Numbered from the stretch's first letter, positions 26,372 through 34,584 are shown. The stretch: 64,000 nt of DNA from Neolewinella aquimaris (GCF_014197245.1 NZ_JACIFF010000002.1:386106-450105), one strand, 5' to 3'. Numbers and translations are program-made. The notes: generated from the letters alone by a model not told the origin.

Positions 26372-26494
26372 GGTATCCAAACGTGGGCCGTGGAGCGTTG
26401 TGCGTTGTCGGGTTCATTGCTCCTGCGCGCCGCCGCCCCCCTGTGCCGCAACACCTGTCGCGTCCGTGTCGTTAACCCCCTACAAGCTTTCCCC

Positions 26495-27772
26495 ATGTTA
26501 CGCAGCCTATCGATCCTCCTCCTTCTGCTGGCCGTTTCGGCGGTGTCCCGCGCATCGACCATCCTCATCCCGATGGACGATACCCAGACCGATCACCTCA
26601 AGGCTTACGGCATCACCTACTGGGTACTGAACAATAACATCGAGGCCTGGTGGCTGCTCAATTACCGGGGGGGCAGCTTTGCCTTTCAGCACAGTCGGGC
26701 CTTCGAGCGGGAGTGTCTGACGCGGGGCGTGAAGTACGAAGTGATCGCCGACGCCCGCTTCAACGGCATCCTGGCCGAGATCGCCGATCCGGAAAGGAAC
26801 ATGGACGCGATGAAGCTGGAGAAAGCCCCCAAAATTGCCGTCTACACCCCCGATTACAATTTTCGGGAGGGGACCGAAGTACAGCCCTGGGACGATGCCG
26901 TGACGCTGGTGCTCACCTACGCCGAGATTCCCTACGAGACCGTCTACGATACCGAGGTGCTGGAGGACAAGTTGGCCGAATACGACTGGCTGCACTTACA
27001 CCACGAGGATTTCACCGGACAGTTCGGCCGCTTCTACCGCAGTTTCCAGAACGCGCCCTGGTACCGTCGGCAGGTCGCCTACCAGGAGGAACTTGCCGCC
27101 AAGAACGGCTACGAGAAGGTGAGTCAGCTGAAGCTCGGTGTGGTGAAAAAGGTCAAGGACTACGTCGGCGGCGGCGGCTTCATGTTTGCCATGTGCTCGG
27201 CGACGGACAGCTACGACATTGCCCTGGCGGCAAACGGCACGGACATCTGCGCGGAGTACTACGACGGCGACGGCATCGACCCCAACGCCCAGTCGAAACT
27301 CGACTACAGTAAAACCTTTGCCTTCGAGAACTTCCAGCTGGAACGCAATCCGCTGGAGTATGAATTCAGCGACATCGACCACAATCCGCGGCAGGTGACC
27401 GAGGAGCAGGATTACTTCACCCTGTTTGACTTCAGCGCGAAGTGGGATCCGGTGCCCACCATGCTCACCCAGAATCACGTGCGCACCGTTAAGGGGTTCA
27501 TGGGACAAACCACCGCCTTTGCCAACGACTACATCAAGAGCGACGTGCTCGTGCTCGGAGAAAACAAACCGGCCCGGGAAGCCCGCTACCTGCACGGTCA
27601 GTACGGACAGGGGTTCTTCACCTTTTACGCGGGGCACGATCCGGCAGACTATCGTCATTTGGTTAACGATCCCGAAACGGACCTGAGCCTGCATCCGAAC
27701 AGTCCGGGCTACCGCCTCATTCTCAACAACATTCTGTTTCCGGCGGCGAAGAAGAAGAAACGGAAGACCTAG
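26495..27772 (+). CDS. Exported asparagine synthetase B-like protein
   Basis: A 425-aa protein with a Sec signal (MLRSLSILLLLLAVSAVSRAS). The body begins TILIPMDDTQTDHLKAYGITYW, typical of a Bacteroidota family commonly annotated as asparagine synthetase B by weak similarity. The central part (KIAVYTPDYNF, LHLHHEDFTGQFG, GGGGFMFAMCSATDS) looks like a glutamine-amidotransferase/ThuA-like fold with a Cys in FAMCSATDS. The signal peptide makes a cytosolic asparagine synthetase role unlikely; the true function is unknown. The tail is lysine-rich (AKKKKRKT). Confidence 0.75.
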   Translation: MLRSLSILLLLLAVSAVSRASTILIPMDDTQTDHLKAYGITYWVLNNNIEAWWLLNYRGGSFAFQHSRAFERECLTRGVKYEVIADARFNGILAEIADPERNMDAMKLEKAPKIAVYTPDYNFREGTEVQPWDDAVTLVLTYAEIPYETVYDTEVLEDKLAEYDWLHLHHEDFTGQFGRFYRSFQNAPWYRRQVAYQEELAAKNGYEKVSQLKLGVVKKVKDYVGGGGFMFAMCSATDSYDIALAANGTDICAEYYDGDGIDPNAQSKLDYSKTFAFENFQLERNPLEYEFSDIDHNPRQVTEEQDYFTLFDFSAKWDPVPTMLTQNHVRTVKGFMGQTTAFANDYIKSDVLVLGENKPAREARYLHGQYGQGFFTFYAGHDPADYRHLVNDPETDLSLHPNSPGYRLILNNILFPAAKKKKRKT

Positions 27773-27801
27773 CGTCGCCCGCGGCAAGCGGGTAAGTTTG
27801 A

Positions 27802-27809
27802 TACTTTTG
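27802..27809 (+). promoter_or_regulatory. -7 box TACTTTTG of the asparaginase-like gene
   Basis: An exact Bacteroidota -7 element (TAnnTTTG), 18 nt before the TTG start at 27828. No convincing -33 TTTG is visible at the right spacing. Confidence 0.6.
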
Positions 27810-27827
27810 CGGTCTTAATACGCTACA

Positions 27828-28316
27828 TTGATACAGATCTTCGTGACCGGTGGAACCTTCGATAAGGAGTACGACTTCGTGACCGGCAAGTTATTTTTTC
27901 GGGACAGCAGTCTGCCTAAGATGCTCGAAGTGGGTCGGTCGACCCTCGACGTGAGCATCCGGACGCTCATGATGCTGGACAGTCTGGAGATCACCGACCA
28001 GGACCGGGAGAACATCGCCAACAACTGTCGCTCGGCGACCACCGACCAGATCCTAATCACCCACGGCACCGATACCATGACCGAAACGGCCCACTATCTG
28101 GCGCAGGAAGACATCCGGGGCAAGACCATCGTGATCACCGGGGCCATGATCCCGTATGCCTTCGGGAGCTCTTCGGATGGTTTCTTTAACTTGGGCAGTG
28201 CCCTGGCCTTTGTGCAGTCGCTCCCCGCCGGGGTATACATTGTGATGAACGGTCGGTACTTTAGCTGGGACGGCGTGAACAAAAATCGCGCGACCGGCTT
28301 CTTCGAACCCGTTTAA
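27828..28316 (+). CDS. Short asparaginase-domain protein
   Basis: A 162-aa protein equal to the N-terminal catalytic half of L-asparaginase. It keeps the nucleophile-region TGGTFDKEY, ITHGTDTMTETA (Thr-Asp of the second catalytic triad) and VITGAMIP. The C-terminal domain of full-length type I/II enzymes is absent; stand-alone versions of this size are common, so this is not a recent truncation. The start is TTG, since no ATG exists in frame after the -7 box. It is followed after 12 nt by the acyltransferase gene. Confidence 0.82.
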   Translation: MIQIFVTGGTFDKEYDFVTGKLFFRDSSLPKMLEVGRSTLDVSIRTLMMLDSLEITDQDRENIANNCRSATTDQILITHGTDTMTETAHYLAQEDIRGKTIVITGAMIPYAFGSSSDGFFNLGSALAFVQSLPAGVYIVMNGRYFSWDGVNKNRATGFFEPV

Positions 28317-28328
28317 ACCTTTCGCAAC

Positions 28329-28943
28329 ATGATGCCCGCCTGGCTCGCCCGACTTATGCTCCGTATCAACGGCATGCGGGTAGTGGATCACAATCACGGC
28401 AACTGGCCGAAGAAATGCGTGGTGCCTACCGGTCCGCACACCAGCAACCGAGATTTTCCCTACGGTATCTACTCCCGGGCCGTGGTGGGTAAGTACATCC
28501 AGTTTGTGGCCAAGTCGACCCTGTTTAGTGGGCCAATGGGTGCGATCATGAAGTGGACGGGAGGGGTACCGGTGGTGCGGGAAAAACGAACCAATTTCAC
28601 CCAGGCGGTGGCCAAAATCTTCGCGGAGCGGGAGGAGTTTTACCTCTGCATCGCCATGGAGGGTACCCGTAAGAAGGTGGACCGTTTCCGTACGGGCTTC
28701 TACTGGATCGCGCGGGAGGCGAACGTGCCGATGATCTTTGCGAAGTTTGATTTTGGCAACCGGGTGATCGAGTTTTCGAAGCCATTTTATCCGACGGGAA
28801 ATGTGCGGGAGGACTTTGACTTCATCTACCGCCACTTCGATGGGGTGAAGGGGCTGGCGGCGGAGAATAGCTTTAACTATGATCCGGCTGTGTTGGAGGA
28901 GTTGCCTGCGGGGGAGGGTTCAACACAGTTTAACACAGATTAG
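28329..28943 (+). CDS. 1-acyl-sn-glycerol-3-phosphate acyltransferase-like protein, 3' end altered by an inserted element
   Basis: A 204-aa PlsC-type acyltransferase expected at the membrane surface in phospholipid synthesis. The HxxxxD motif is HTSNRD near residues 37-42. The second block is MEGTRKK, and the region GGVPVVREKR is also conserved. The last residues (STQFNTD) and the stop codon lie in or next to the left inverted repeat of the GxxExxY element at 28929-28977, so the original C-terminus was replaced. Essential motifs are intact, so the protein is probably functional. Confidence 0.85.
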   Translation: MMPAWLARLMLRINGMRVVDHNHGNWPKKCVVPTGPHTSNRDFPYGIYSRAVVGKYIQFVAKSTLFSGPMGAIMKWTGGVPVVREKRTNFTQAVAKIFAEREEFYLCIAMEGTRKKVDRFRTGFYWIAREANVPMIFAKFDFGNRVIEFSKPFYPTGNVREDFDFIYRHFDGVKGLAAENSFNYDPAVLEELPAGEGSTQFNTD

Positions 28944-28977
28944 GACGGATTAGGGCACGGATTCACGCAGATTACAT
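28929..28977 (+). repeat. Left inverted repeat of the GxxExxY element
   Basis: Carries TTTAACACAGATT at 28929-28941 and GATTAGGGCACGGATTC at 28948-28964, both present in inverted form at 29380-29431. It contains the acyltransferase stop (28941-28943) and the stop of the GxxExxY gene (28972-28974). Confidence 0.85.
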
Positions 28978-29346
28978 GATGTAGCGTTTGATGCCTTCCT
29001 GCATGTTTCTGACGTTGAAGTTCATCAGCAGTCCGAGCTTGCATTTTGACAGTCGCAGATAGGTAAGAAGTTGTGCAGTGTGTACGGGAGATAGTGCATC
29101 CACTGATTTAAGCTCGATCACTATCGCATCGTTGACCAATAAATCAATTCGGTACCCTGCTGATAGCGTGACGCCTCGGTAATGGATCGGCAGCGATACT
29201 TGCCGCTTGACCTCGTATCCATTACTCCGCAATTCATGTAACAAGCACGCTTCGTAAGCAGATTCCAAAAGACCGGGACCTAATTCAGTATGGACACGAA
29301 ATGCGGCGCCCCGTATCTCGTAGGTTAAATCATTCAAGTTTCTCAT
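28972..29346 (-). CDS. GxxExxY protein (PD-(D/E)XK nuclease-like fold)
   Basis: A 124-aa GxxExxY-family protein. The naming motif is G25-LL-E28-SA-Y31 (GPGLLESAYE). A nuclease-like core follows: YRIDLLV (Asp 68), then VIELK (Glu 78, Lys 80), which fits a PD-(D/E)XK active site. The C-terminus LGLLMNFNVRNMQEGIKRYIM is typical. The family is widespread and often multicopy, but its function is not established. The ATG at 29346 is preferred to an in-frame TTG at 29367. Codons are more AT-rich than in flanking genes. Its 3' end lies inside the left inverted repeat. Confidence 0.93.
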   Translation of the reverse strand: MRNLNDLTYEIRGAAFRVHTELGPGLLESAYEACLLHELRSNGYEVKRQVSLPIHYRGVTLSAGYRIDLLVNDAIVIELKSVDALSPVHTAQLLTYLRLSKCKLGLLMNFNVRNMQEGIKRYIM

Positions 29347-29379
29347 AGTGGCAATAATTCCCGACAATTATACCACAAA

Positions 29380-29431
29380 ATGTTTTAATCCGTGAGAATC
29401 CGTGCCCTAATCTGCTTCAATCTGTGTTAAA
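29380..29431 (-). repeat. Right inverted repeat of the GxxExxY element
   Basis: Reverse-complement counterpart of 28929-28977. GAATCCGTGCCCTAATC lies at 29396-29412 and AATCTGTGTTAAA at 29419-29431. It lies upstream of the GxxExxY start, so it would form the gene's leader. Confidence 0.85.
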
Positions 29432-29432
29432 A

Positions 29433-30626
29433 TTATAGTGCCTCCACAACCACCGCCGAAGCACCCCCACCCCCATTACACAGCGTAGCCAGCCCGTACT
29501 TACCGTTCCGGCTATGCAGGGTATTGATCAGGGTGACCAGGATGCGGGCACCGGAAGTTCCCAGTGGGTGACCGAGGGAGACACCGCCGCCGTTAACATT
29601 CATATTATCCCCCTTTAGTCCGAGTTCTTTGGCAAAAGCCATGGGTACTACGGCGAAAGCTTCGTTGACTTCCAGGAAATCCATGTCGCTCATGGTAAGT
29701 CCGGCACGCTCCACGGCCAGGGGGGCGGCTTTGGTGGGGGCGGTCGTGAACCACTGGGGTTCGTGGGCGGCATCGGCGAAGGAGACGATCTTGGCGAGCG
29801 GCTTCAGTCCCAGCTCATCGACCACTTTCTGGCTGACCAGCACGAGGGCGGCGGCGCCGTCGTTGATGGTACTGGCGTTAGCAGCCGTAACGGTACCTTC
29901 CTTGGAAAAGGCGGGGCGCAGGGATGCCATCTTATCGAACTTGACCTTCTTGTACTCTTCGTCCTCGCTGACGATCACGTCCTCCCCGCGACGCTGGGGG
30001 ATGCTGACCGGTACGATCTCCCGCTTGAAGGTGCCGTTGTCGGTCGCTTCGGCGCTGCGCTTGTAGGAGTTAGTGGCGTATTCGTCCTGTTCTTCGCGAC
30101 TGAACCCATACTTACTGGCCGTTGCATCGGCGCAGGTGCCCATCGCTTGCTGATCGTAGGCATCGGTGAGTCCGTCTTTCGTGAGGCCGTCGATGAGTTT
30201 GCGATCACCGAACTTAGCACCCCAGCGAGCATCAGCTACGTAGTACGGGATATTGCTCATGCTCTCCATGCCGCCGGCGACGACGATGTCGTTGTGACCG
30301 AGCATTATCGATTGGGCACCGAGCATCACGCTCTTCATGCCGCTGCTGCAAACCTTATTTACCGTGGTACAGGGAACGGTATTCGGGATCCCTGCTCCGA
30401 GGGCGGCCTGGCGGGCGGGGGCCTGACCGAGGTTGCTGCTGACTACATTTCCCATCAGGACCTCCTGCACCCGTTCGGCGGGTACGCCCGCACGTTCCAA
30501 GGCTCCTTTGATTGCGGCACTTCCGAGCTGGGTAGCGGAGAGGGAAGCGAGGGCGCCACCGAACGATCCAATCGGCGTACGGACGGCGGAAACTATGTAA
30601 ACGGGGGGGTGCTGGTGGGCGGGCAT
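29433..30626 (-). CDS. Acetyl-CoA C-acetyltransferase (thiolase)
   Basis: A 397-aa thiolase that condenses or cleaves acetyl-CoA units. The acyl-carrying Cys is in NKVCSSGMKS (Cys 93). The His motif is GHPLGTSGAR, and the second Cys lies in LATLCNGGGGASA near the C-terminus. The ATG at 30626 is preferred over a TTG at 30644 that is part of the promoter box. It ends directly against the right arm of the GxxExxY element. It is divergent from tesB, another acyl-CoA enzyme. Confidence 0.95.
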   Translation of the reverse strand: MPAHQHPPVYIVSAVRTPIGSFGGALASLSATQLGSAAIKGALERAGVPAERVQEVLMGNVVSSNLGQAPARQAALGAGIPNTVPCTTVNKVCSSGMKSVMLGAQSIMLGHNDIVVAGGMESMSNIPYYVADARWGAKFGDRKLIDGLTKDGLTDAYDQQAMGTCADATASKYGFSREEQDEYATNSYKRSAEATDNGTFKREIVPVSIPQRRGEDVIVSEDEEYKKVKFDKMASLRPAFSKEGTVTAANASTINDGAAALVLVSQKVVDELGLKPLAKIVSFADAAHEPQWFTTAPTKAAPLAVERAGLTMSDMDFLEVNEAFAVVPMAFAKELGLKGDNMNVNGGGVSLGHPLGTSGARILVTLINTLHSRNGKYGLATLCNGGGGASAVVVEAL

Positions 30627-30641
30627 AGAAAAGAATTTTGG

Positions 30642-30649
30642 CAAATATA
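30642..30649 (-). promoter_or_regulatory. -7 box TATATTTG of the thiolase gene
   Basis: Exact TAnnTTTG on the minus strand, 15 nt before the ATG at 30626. A TTG lies 13 nt upstream of the box, short for a -33 element. Confidence 0.65.
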
Positions 30650-30734
30650 GTTGTCAGGCTAACAATACGGGCAGGACAAAAGGTTGGCGGCGAGCGCGGG
30701 AGCAGGGAAATGGGCAAAGGAGCAATGCCTTTCG

Positions 30735-30742
30735 TAGGTTTG
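30735..30742 (+). promoter_or_regulatory. -7 box TAGGTTTG of tesB, leaderless configuration
   Basis: Exact TAnnTTTG with only 4 nt (CCCC) between it and the ATG at 30747. A -7 element this close places the transcription start at or next to the start codon. Confidence 0.65.
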
Positions 30743-30746
30743 CCCC

Positions 30747-31607
30747 ATGAAAGATATTTCCGAACTCCTCTCGCTGCTCGATCTCGAACGCCTGGAAGTT
30801 AACCTCTTCCGCGGAGAAAGCCGCTCAGTGGGGAACGCCCGGGTGTTTGGCGGACAGGTGCTCGCTCAGGCGCTCGCCGCGGCCATGCGCACCGTTCCCG
30901 AAGATCGCTTCGTACACAGTCTGCACGGCTACTTTGTCCTGCCGGGCGACCTGGACGTTCCGATCGTATTCGAGGTCGACCGAATTCGGGATGGCGGCAG
31001 TTTCACTACGCGTGCAGTCAAGGCGATTCAGAACGGACAGGCAATCTTTCACCTGACCAGCAGCTTTCAACTGGACCAAGAAGGCTTCGACCACCAGATC
31101 GAGATGCCCGAAGTACTGCCTCCGGAGGAGTTAGTAAGCTACGAGGGTATGGCCCGCCAGTTCGGAGACACCCTGCCCTCCAACATCAAAAAGATCCTCA
31201 GCATTGAGCGGCCACTGGAATTTCGTCCCGTTGAATTCCTCAATCCCTTTGCCCACGAGAAATACGCCCCCACCCGCAACGTCTGGCTCAGAACGAGGGG
31301 CGAAATGTCGGCCGATCGGCGCCTACAGGCCCTGGTACTGGCCTACACCAGCGATTACAACTTGCTCACCACGGCGCTACTCCCCCACGGTCGGGCGACG
31401 GACTACCGAAACCTTCAGATGGCCAGTCTCGACCACGCCATGTGGTTCCATCGGTCTTTCCGGGTGGACGACTGGCTGCTGTACAGCATGGATAGTCCGA
31501 GCGCAAGCGGTGCGCGGGGATTCACGCGGGGAAATATCTTCGACCTAAGTGGTAAATTGGTAGCCAGCGTAGTACAGGAAGGGATGCTACGGGAGAAAAA
31601 GAACTAA
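30747..31607 (+). CDS. tesB: Acyl-CoA thioesterase II
   Basis: A 286-aa double-hotdog thioesterase that hydrolyses medium- and long-chain acyl-CoA. Typical TesB segments are VFGGQVLAQALAAA near residues 33-46, HSLHGYFVLPGD, the RDGGSFTTRAVKAIQNG strand and, in the second hotdog, LASYTSDYNLL-like LAYTSDYNLL, SLDHAMWFHR and ASGARGFTRGNIFD. It lacks any Shine-Dalgarno sequence and appears leaderless. It is divergent from the thiolase gene. Confidence 0.95.
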   Translation: MKDISELLSLLDLERLEVNLFRGESRSVGNARVFGGQVLAQALAAAMRTVPEDRFVHSLHGYFVLPGDLDVPIVFEVDRIRDGGSFTTRAVKAIQNGQAIFHLTSSFQLDQEGFDHQIEMPEVLPPEELVSYEGMARQFGDTLPSNIKKILSIERPLEFRPVEFLNPFAHEKYAPTRNVWLRTRGEMSADRRLQALVLAYTSDYNLLTTALLPHGRATDYRNLQMASLDHAMWFHRSFRVDDWLLYSMDSPSASGARGFTRGNIFDLSGKLVASVVQEGMLREKKN

Positions 31608-31692
31608 CTGCTCGCTTTCGTGGTTCGCACCCGGCCCGTCACTAACCCGCGCCACCTTTTTGGTAAGTTTACTCTCGCATAAAGGAGAAACT

Positions 31693-32337
31693 ATGACCAA
31701 AACCGTTTTCCTTATCCTGCTGCTCTCGTTTCTGACCATGATCGTGCTTGCTTTGGTCATTTACCTGATCTGGCAACGGCGCACTGGTCCTGAAGTGCAG
31801 AGTAAGCTCAGCGACCGGGATCTGCTGTTACGGCTTTCGCGGGAACCCGACGGATTGCTGACTCCTGAACGGCTGGCAAAAACAACCCAGCTCAGCAAGG
31901 GAGAGGCACGCTCCCGTTTGATGCGTTTGGCGATGGCCGGTATTCTGGACCAGGGCTACAACAAGCGCCTGGTCAATCATTACACCCTGCGGGAACCCAT
32001 CACCGATGAGGAGCAGCCCTCGCTTTCTCCGGCACCCTTTCTCACCGTGGACGACCTTTTCCTGTTGTTCGAGCGCTATGGGTTTCGTCCCCGCGACCAG
32101 GACCTGATCATGGCTACCGGTCTGCCGCTGGCCATGATTCGTCGTGAGATGGATTACTTCGCCAAGGAGGGAGTAATTGACACCATCTACTTCTCCGCCG
32201 GCTACGGCAAACAGTCACAGCGTACCTACGTTCTTCAGGAACCCTACCGCAGCCAGCCCGCTGCCTTCCTGCTGCGGGCCAATCGCGACAACTTGGAACT
32301 GCGCGAGATCCTGCGAAACGACAACTTCATCGTCTGA
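31693..32337 (+). CDS. Membrane-anchored winged-helix-like protein of unknown function
   Basis: A 214-aa protein with one N-terminal membrane helix (about residues 4-26, VFLILLLSFLTMIVLALVIYL). Two helix-rich repeats follow that look like winged-helix domains: about 40-95 (LTPERLAKTTQLSKGEARSRLMRLAMAGILDQ) and about 115-180 (LIMATGLPLAMIRREMDYFAKEGVID). It is not a family I can name. The start at 31693 is unusual here in having a good Shine-Dalgarno sequence (AAAGGAGAAACT before ATG). DNA binding is possible but unproven. Confidence 0.72.
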   Translation: MTKTVFLILLLSFLTMIVLALVIYLIWQRRTGPEVQSKLSDRDLLLRLSREPDGLLTPERLAKTTQLSKGEARSRLMRLAMAGILDQGYNKRLVNHYTLREPITDEEQPSLSPAPFLTVDDLFLLFERYGFRPRDQDLIMATGLPLAMIRREMDYFAKEGVIDTIYFSAGYGKQSQRTYVLQEPYRSQPAAFLLRANRDNLELREILRNDNFIV

Positions 32338-32405
32338 ACGGGACATCCAAGCGCCGCGGTAGTTCGATCACGCTGAGGAGTTTAGCAACTGAGAACAGCA
32401 ATTTG

Positions 32406-32413
32406 TACCTTTG
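32406..32413 (+). promoter_or_regulatory. -7 box TACCTTTG of the ABC-F gene
   Basis: Exact TAnnTTTG, 107 nt before the ATG at 32521. It therefore predicts an unusually long leader of about 100 nt for this genome. Confidence 0.65.
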
Positions 32414-32423
32414 CGCCCGCTAA

Positions 32424-32478
32424 GGTGGGGTTTTGGTGATAAGGCTGGTCGTTTGACCCAGCCGATCAAGGCCCCATC
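32424..32478 (+). promoter_or_regulatory. Structured 5' leader of the ABC-F gene
   Basis: Nested inverted repeats in the predicted leader: an outer stem GGTGGGG (32424-32430) with CCCCATC (32472-32478, one G-U pair) and an inner stem GGCTGG (32443-32448) with CCAGCC (32458-32463). The start codon is 42 nt further on. Many ABC-F genes are controlled by leader attenuation; that role here is inferred. Confidence 0.45.
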
Positions 32479-32520
32479 CCACTCAGACCGTTTCCGACGA
32501 AGTTCCCTAATCACTATTCT

Positions 32521-34440
32521 ATGCTTACCGCCACCGGCATCTACCAGCAATACGGAGATCGAATCCTGTTCGACTACGTAACCTTTACGGTCGGTACCCG
32601 CGATAAACTGGGGCTCGTCGGGCGCAACGGCGCCGGCAAATCGACCATGCTCAAGATCATTGCCGGCGATCTCACTCCCGACGAAGGCAAGGTGCAACGG
32701 GAGAGCGGCTCTTCCCTCGGATACCTGCACCAGGAAATGGACATGCCTACCGGCAATACCGTAATGGAAGAAACCCTCACGGCCTTTGCGCACATCCAGG
32801 AGATGGAGGACCGGCTGGAAGAGCTTAATAAAGAGATGGAGGTACGGACCGACTACACGTCCGATTCTTACTCGGAGATGTTGGAGGAATTTACCCACCT
32901 AACCGAGAAGTTCGCACTGGTCGGCGGCATTACGATGGAAGCCGAAGCGGAACGCGTATTAAAGGGGCTGGGCTTTAAGAACGGCGACTTCAATCGACAG
33001 ACCACCGAGTTCTCGGGCGGTTGGCAGATGCGCATCGAACTGGCCAAAATGCTACTGCAGCGGCCGGATTACCTGCTGCTCGACGAGCCGACCAACCACC
33101 TTGACATCGAGTCCATCATCTGGCTCGAAAACTGGCTGGCGAATTATTCGGGGGCGGTCATCACGATCAGTCACGACAAACAGTTCCTCGACAACGTAAC
33201 CAGTCGGACCCTCGAGATCGAACTGGGCAGTGTATACGACTACAAGGCCGGATACAGCAAGTACGTGGAGCTACAGGCCGAGCGCCGGGAAAAGGCCGAA
33301 GCCGCCTACCTCAACCAGCAAAAGGTAATTGCCGACAAGGAGCGTACGATCAGCCGCTTTATGGCCAAGGCCACCAAAACGAAGATGGCACAGTCGATGC
33401 AGAAGCAACTCGATAAGATCGAGCGCATCGAGCTGGACGTCACCGATACTTCGGTGATGAAGCTCCGTTTCCCCCCCGCCCCCCGATCGGGTGCCATCAC
33501 CCTTCAGGCGCGCAAGGTGACCAAAACCTACGGGAAGCTCAACGTGCTCCGCGGCGTGGACCTCAAGGTCGATCGCGGCGACCGGGTAGCCTTCGTCGGG
33601 CAAAACGGTCAGGGTAAAACTACACTCGCGAAGATCCTGATCGGCAAGACCCCCGCCACGGCAGGTGAAGTAGAACTGGGTCATAACGTAAGCGTTGGTT
33701 ATTACGCCCAGAATCAGAGCGACGCACTGGACGGCAACAAGACCCTCCTGGAAACGATGGAGGAGGCCAGTCCGCCAGAAATGCGGACCCGACTGCGGAG
33801 CGTCCTCGGTGCCTTTCTCTTTTCGGGTGAGGATCAGGACAAAAAGGTAATGGTACTCTCCGGCGGAGAACGGGCCCGCCTGGCCCTGGCCTGCATGCTT
33901 CTGCGGCCCTTCAACTTGCTGGTGCTGGACGAACCCACCAACCACCTCGATATGGCCAGCAAGGACATGCTGAAGTCGGCCCTCATGGAATACGACGGAA
34001 CCCTGCTGGTCGTAAGCCACGACCGGGAGTTTCTCGGCGGCCTCACCGAGCGGACCATTGAATTTCGCGACCACAAGCTCTATGAGCATCTGGGCGACGT
34101 CAATGCCTTCCTCGAGAAGCGACAGCTCAACGACATGCGCAGCGTGGAACTGGAGAAACCGAAGAATGGCGAAGTCAATGCTCCGACCGCGGTACCTCCC
34201 AAGATCCAGCTCAGTAGCGAGGAGTCGCGGCGGCTGCAGAAGGAGGTGATGAGTGCCGAGCGGAAGATCGAACGTTTGGAAAAGGAGATCGAACAGCTGC
34301 ACCTTAAGATGTCCGACCCAACCTTCTACAACGACCAGGCGCGCGTAGACCGCACCACCGGCGAATTAAAGAAGAAACAGGATGCGCTGACCGCAGTCAT
34401 GGAGAGCTGGGAAGCAGCCAGCGAGGCCCTCGGTGAATAG
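32521..34440 (+). CDS. ABC-F family ATPase (ribosome-associated)
   Basis: A 639-aa cytosolic protein with two ABC ATPase domains and no membrane domain. Domain 1 has Walker A GRNGAGKST near 38-46, signature FSGGWQMRIELAK, and Walker B LLLDEPTNHLD. Domain 2 has GQNGQGKTTLAK, LSGGERARLALA and LVLDEPTNHLD. The linker (about 245-305, rich in charged helices, SRFMAKATKTKMAQSMQKQLD) is the P-site tRNA-interacting motif. A coiled-coil C-terminal extension (about 560-639) resembles Uup/YheS-type members. It probably resolves stalled ribosomes; whether it gives antibiotic protection cannot be read from sequence. Confidence 0.93.
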   Translation: MLTATGIYQQYGDRILFDYVTFTVGTRDKLGLVGRNGAGKSTMLKIIAGDLTPDEGKVQRESGSSLGYLHQEMDMPTGNTVMEETLTAFAHIQEMEDRLEELNKEMEVRTDYTSDSYSEMLEEFTHLTEKFALVGGITMEAEAERVLKGLGFKNGDFNRQTTEFSGGWQMRIELAKMLLQRPDYLLLDEPTNHLDIESIIWLENWLANYSGAVITISHDKQFLDNVTSRTLEIELGSVYDYKAGYSKYVELQAERREKAEAAYLNQQKVIADKERTISRFMAKATKTKMAQSMQKQLDKIERIELDVTDTSVMKLRFPPAPRSGAITLQARKVTKTYGKLNVLRGVDLKVDRGDRVAFVGQNGQGKTTLAKILIGKTPATAGEVELGHNVSVGYYAQNQSDALDGNKTLLETMEEASPPEMRTRLRSVLGAFLFSGEDQDKKVMVLSGGERARLALACMLLRPFNLLVLDEPTNHLDMASKDMLKSALMEYDGTLLVVSHDREFLGGLTERTIEFRDHKLYEHLGDVNAFLEKRQLNDMRSVELEKPKNGEVNAPTAVPPKIQLSSEESRRLQKEVMSAERKIERLEKEIEQLHLKMSDPTFYNDQARVDRTTGELKKKQDALTAVMESWEAASEALGE

Positions 34441-34563
34441 CAGTCATCCATTTTAAATTTTGCGGGGTCATACTCCGCGTTTAAATAATTCTTAATTACC
34501 TCCGGGGGGCCATACTTTTCCAAAGCGGCGAACGTATATTACGTAGCAAGGCAGCAGGGTGTT

Positions 34564-34584
34564 CGTTGCACCCCGACCGTTGCA
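34564..34584 (+). repeat. Heptamer direct repeat upstream of the transglutaminase-like gene
   Basis: CGTTGCA occurs at 34564-34570 and 34578-34584, 14 nt centre to centre, 23 nt before the ATG at 34607. The spacing and position suggest an operator, but no regulator is identified. Confidence 0.4.

Larger units (their letters stand above)
28929..29431. mobile_element. GxxExxY element: one gene between imperfect terminal inverted repeats
   Basis: A 503-bp unit bounded by inverted repeats of about 50 bp (28929-28977 and 29380-29431) with one internal gene. Exact shared blocks between left arm and reverse complement of right arm are TTTAACACAGATT (13 nt) and GATTAGGGCACGGATTC (17 nt). The left end runs through the stop of the acyltransferase gene; the right end stops 1 nt before the thiolase stop codon. 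The unit is visibly more AT-rich than its neighbours. Mobility is inferred from this architecture; no transposase is present and no target duplication was identified. Confidence 0.6.

Noticed and set aside
27777..27792. Terminator after the AsnB-like gene
   Set aside because: CCCGC/GCGGG makes only a 5-bp stem and no T-run follows; the nearby TTTTG belongs to a promoter box.
27828..28316. Recent truncation of a full-length asparaginase
   Set aside because: The short form ends cleanly and similar stand-alone domains are common; no C-terminal remnant follows.
29763..30650. Open frame of 295 codons on the plus strand opposite the thiolase gene
   Set aside because: Antisense shadow; it also crosses the thiolase promoter.
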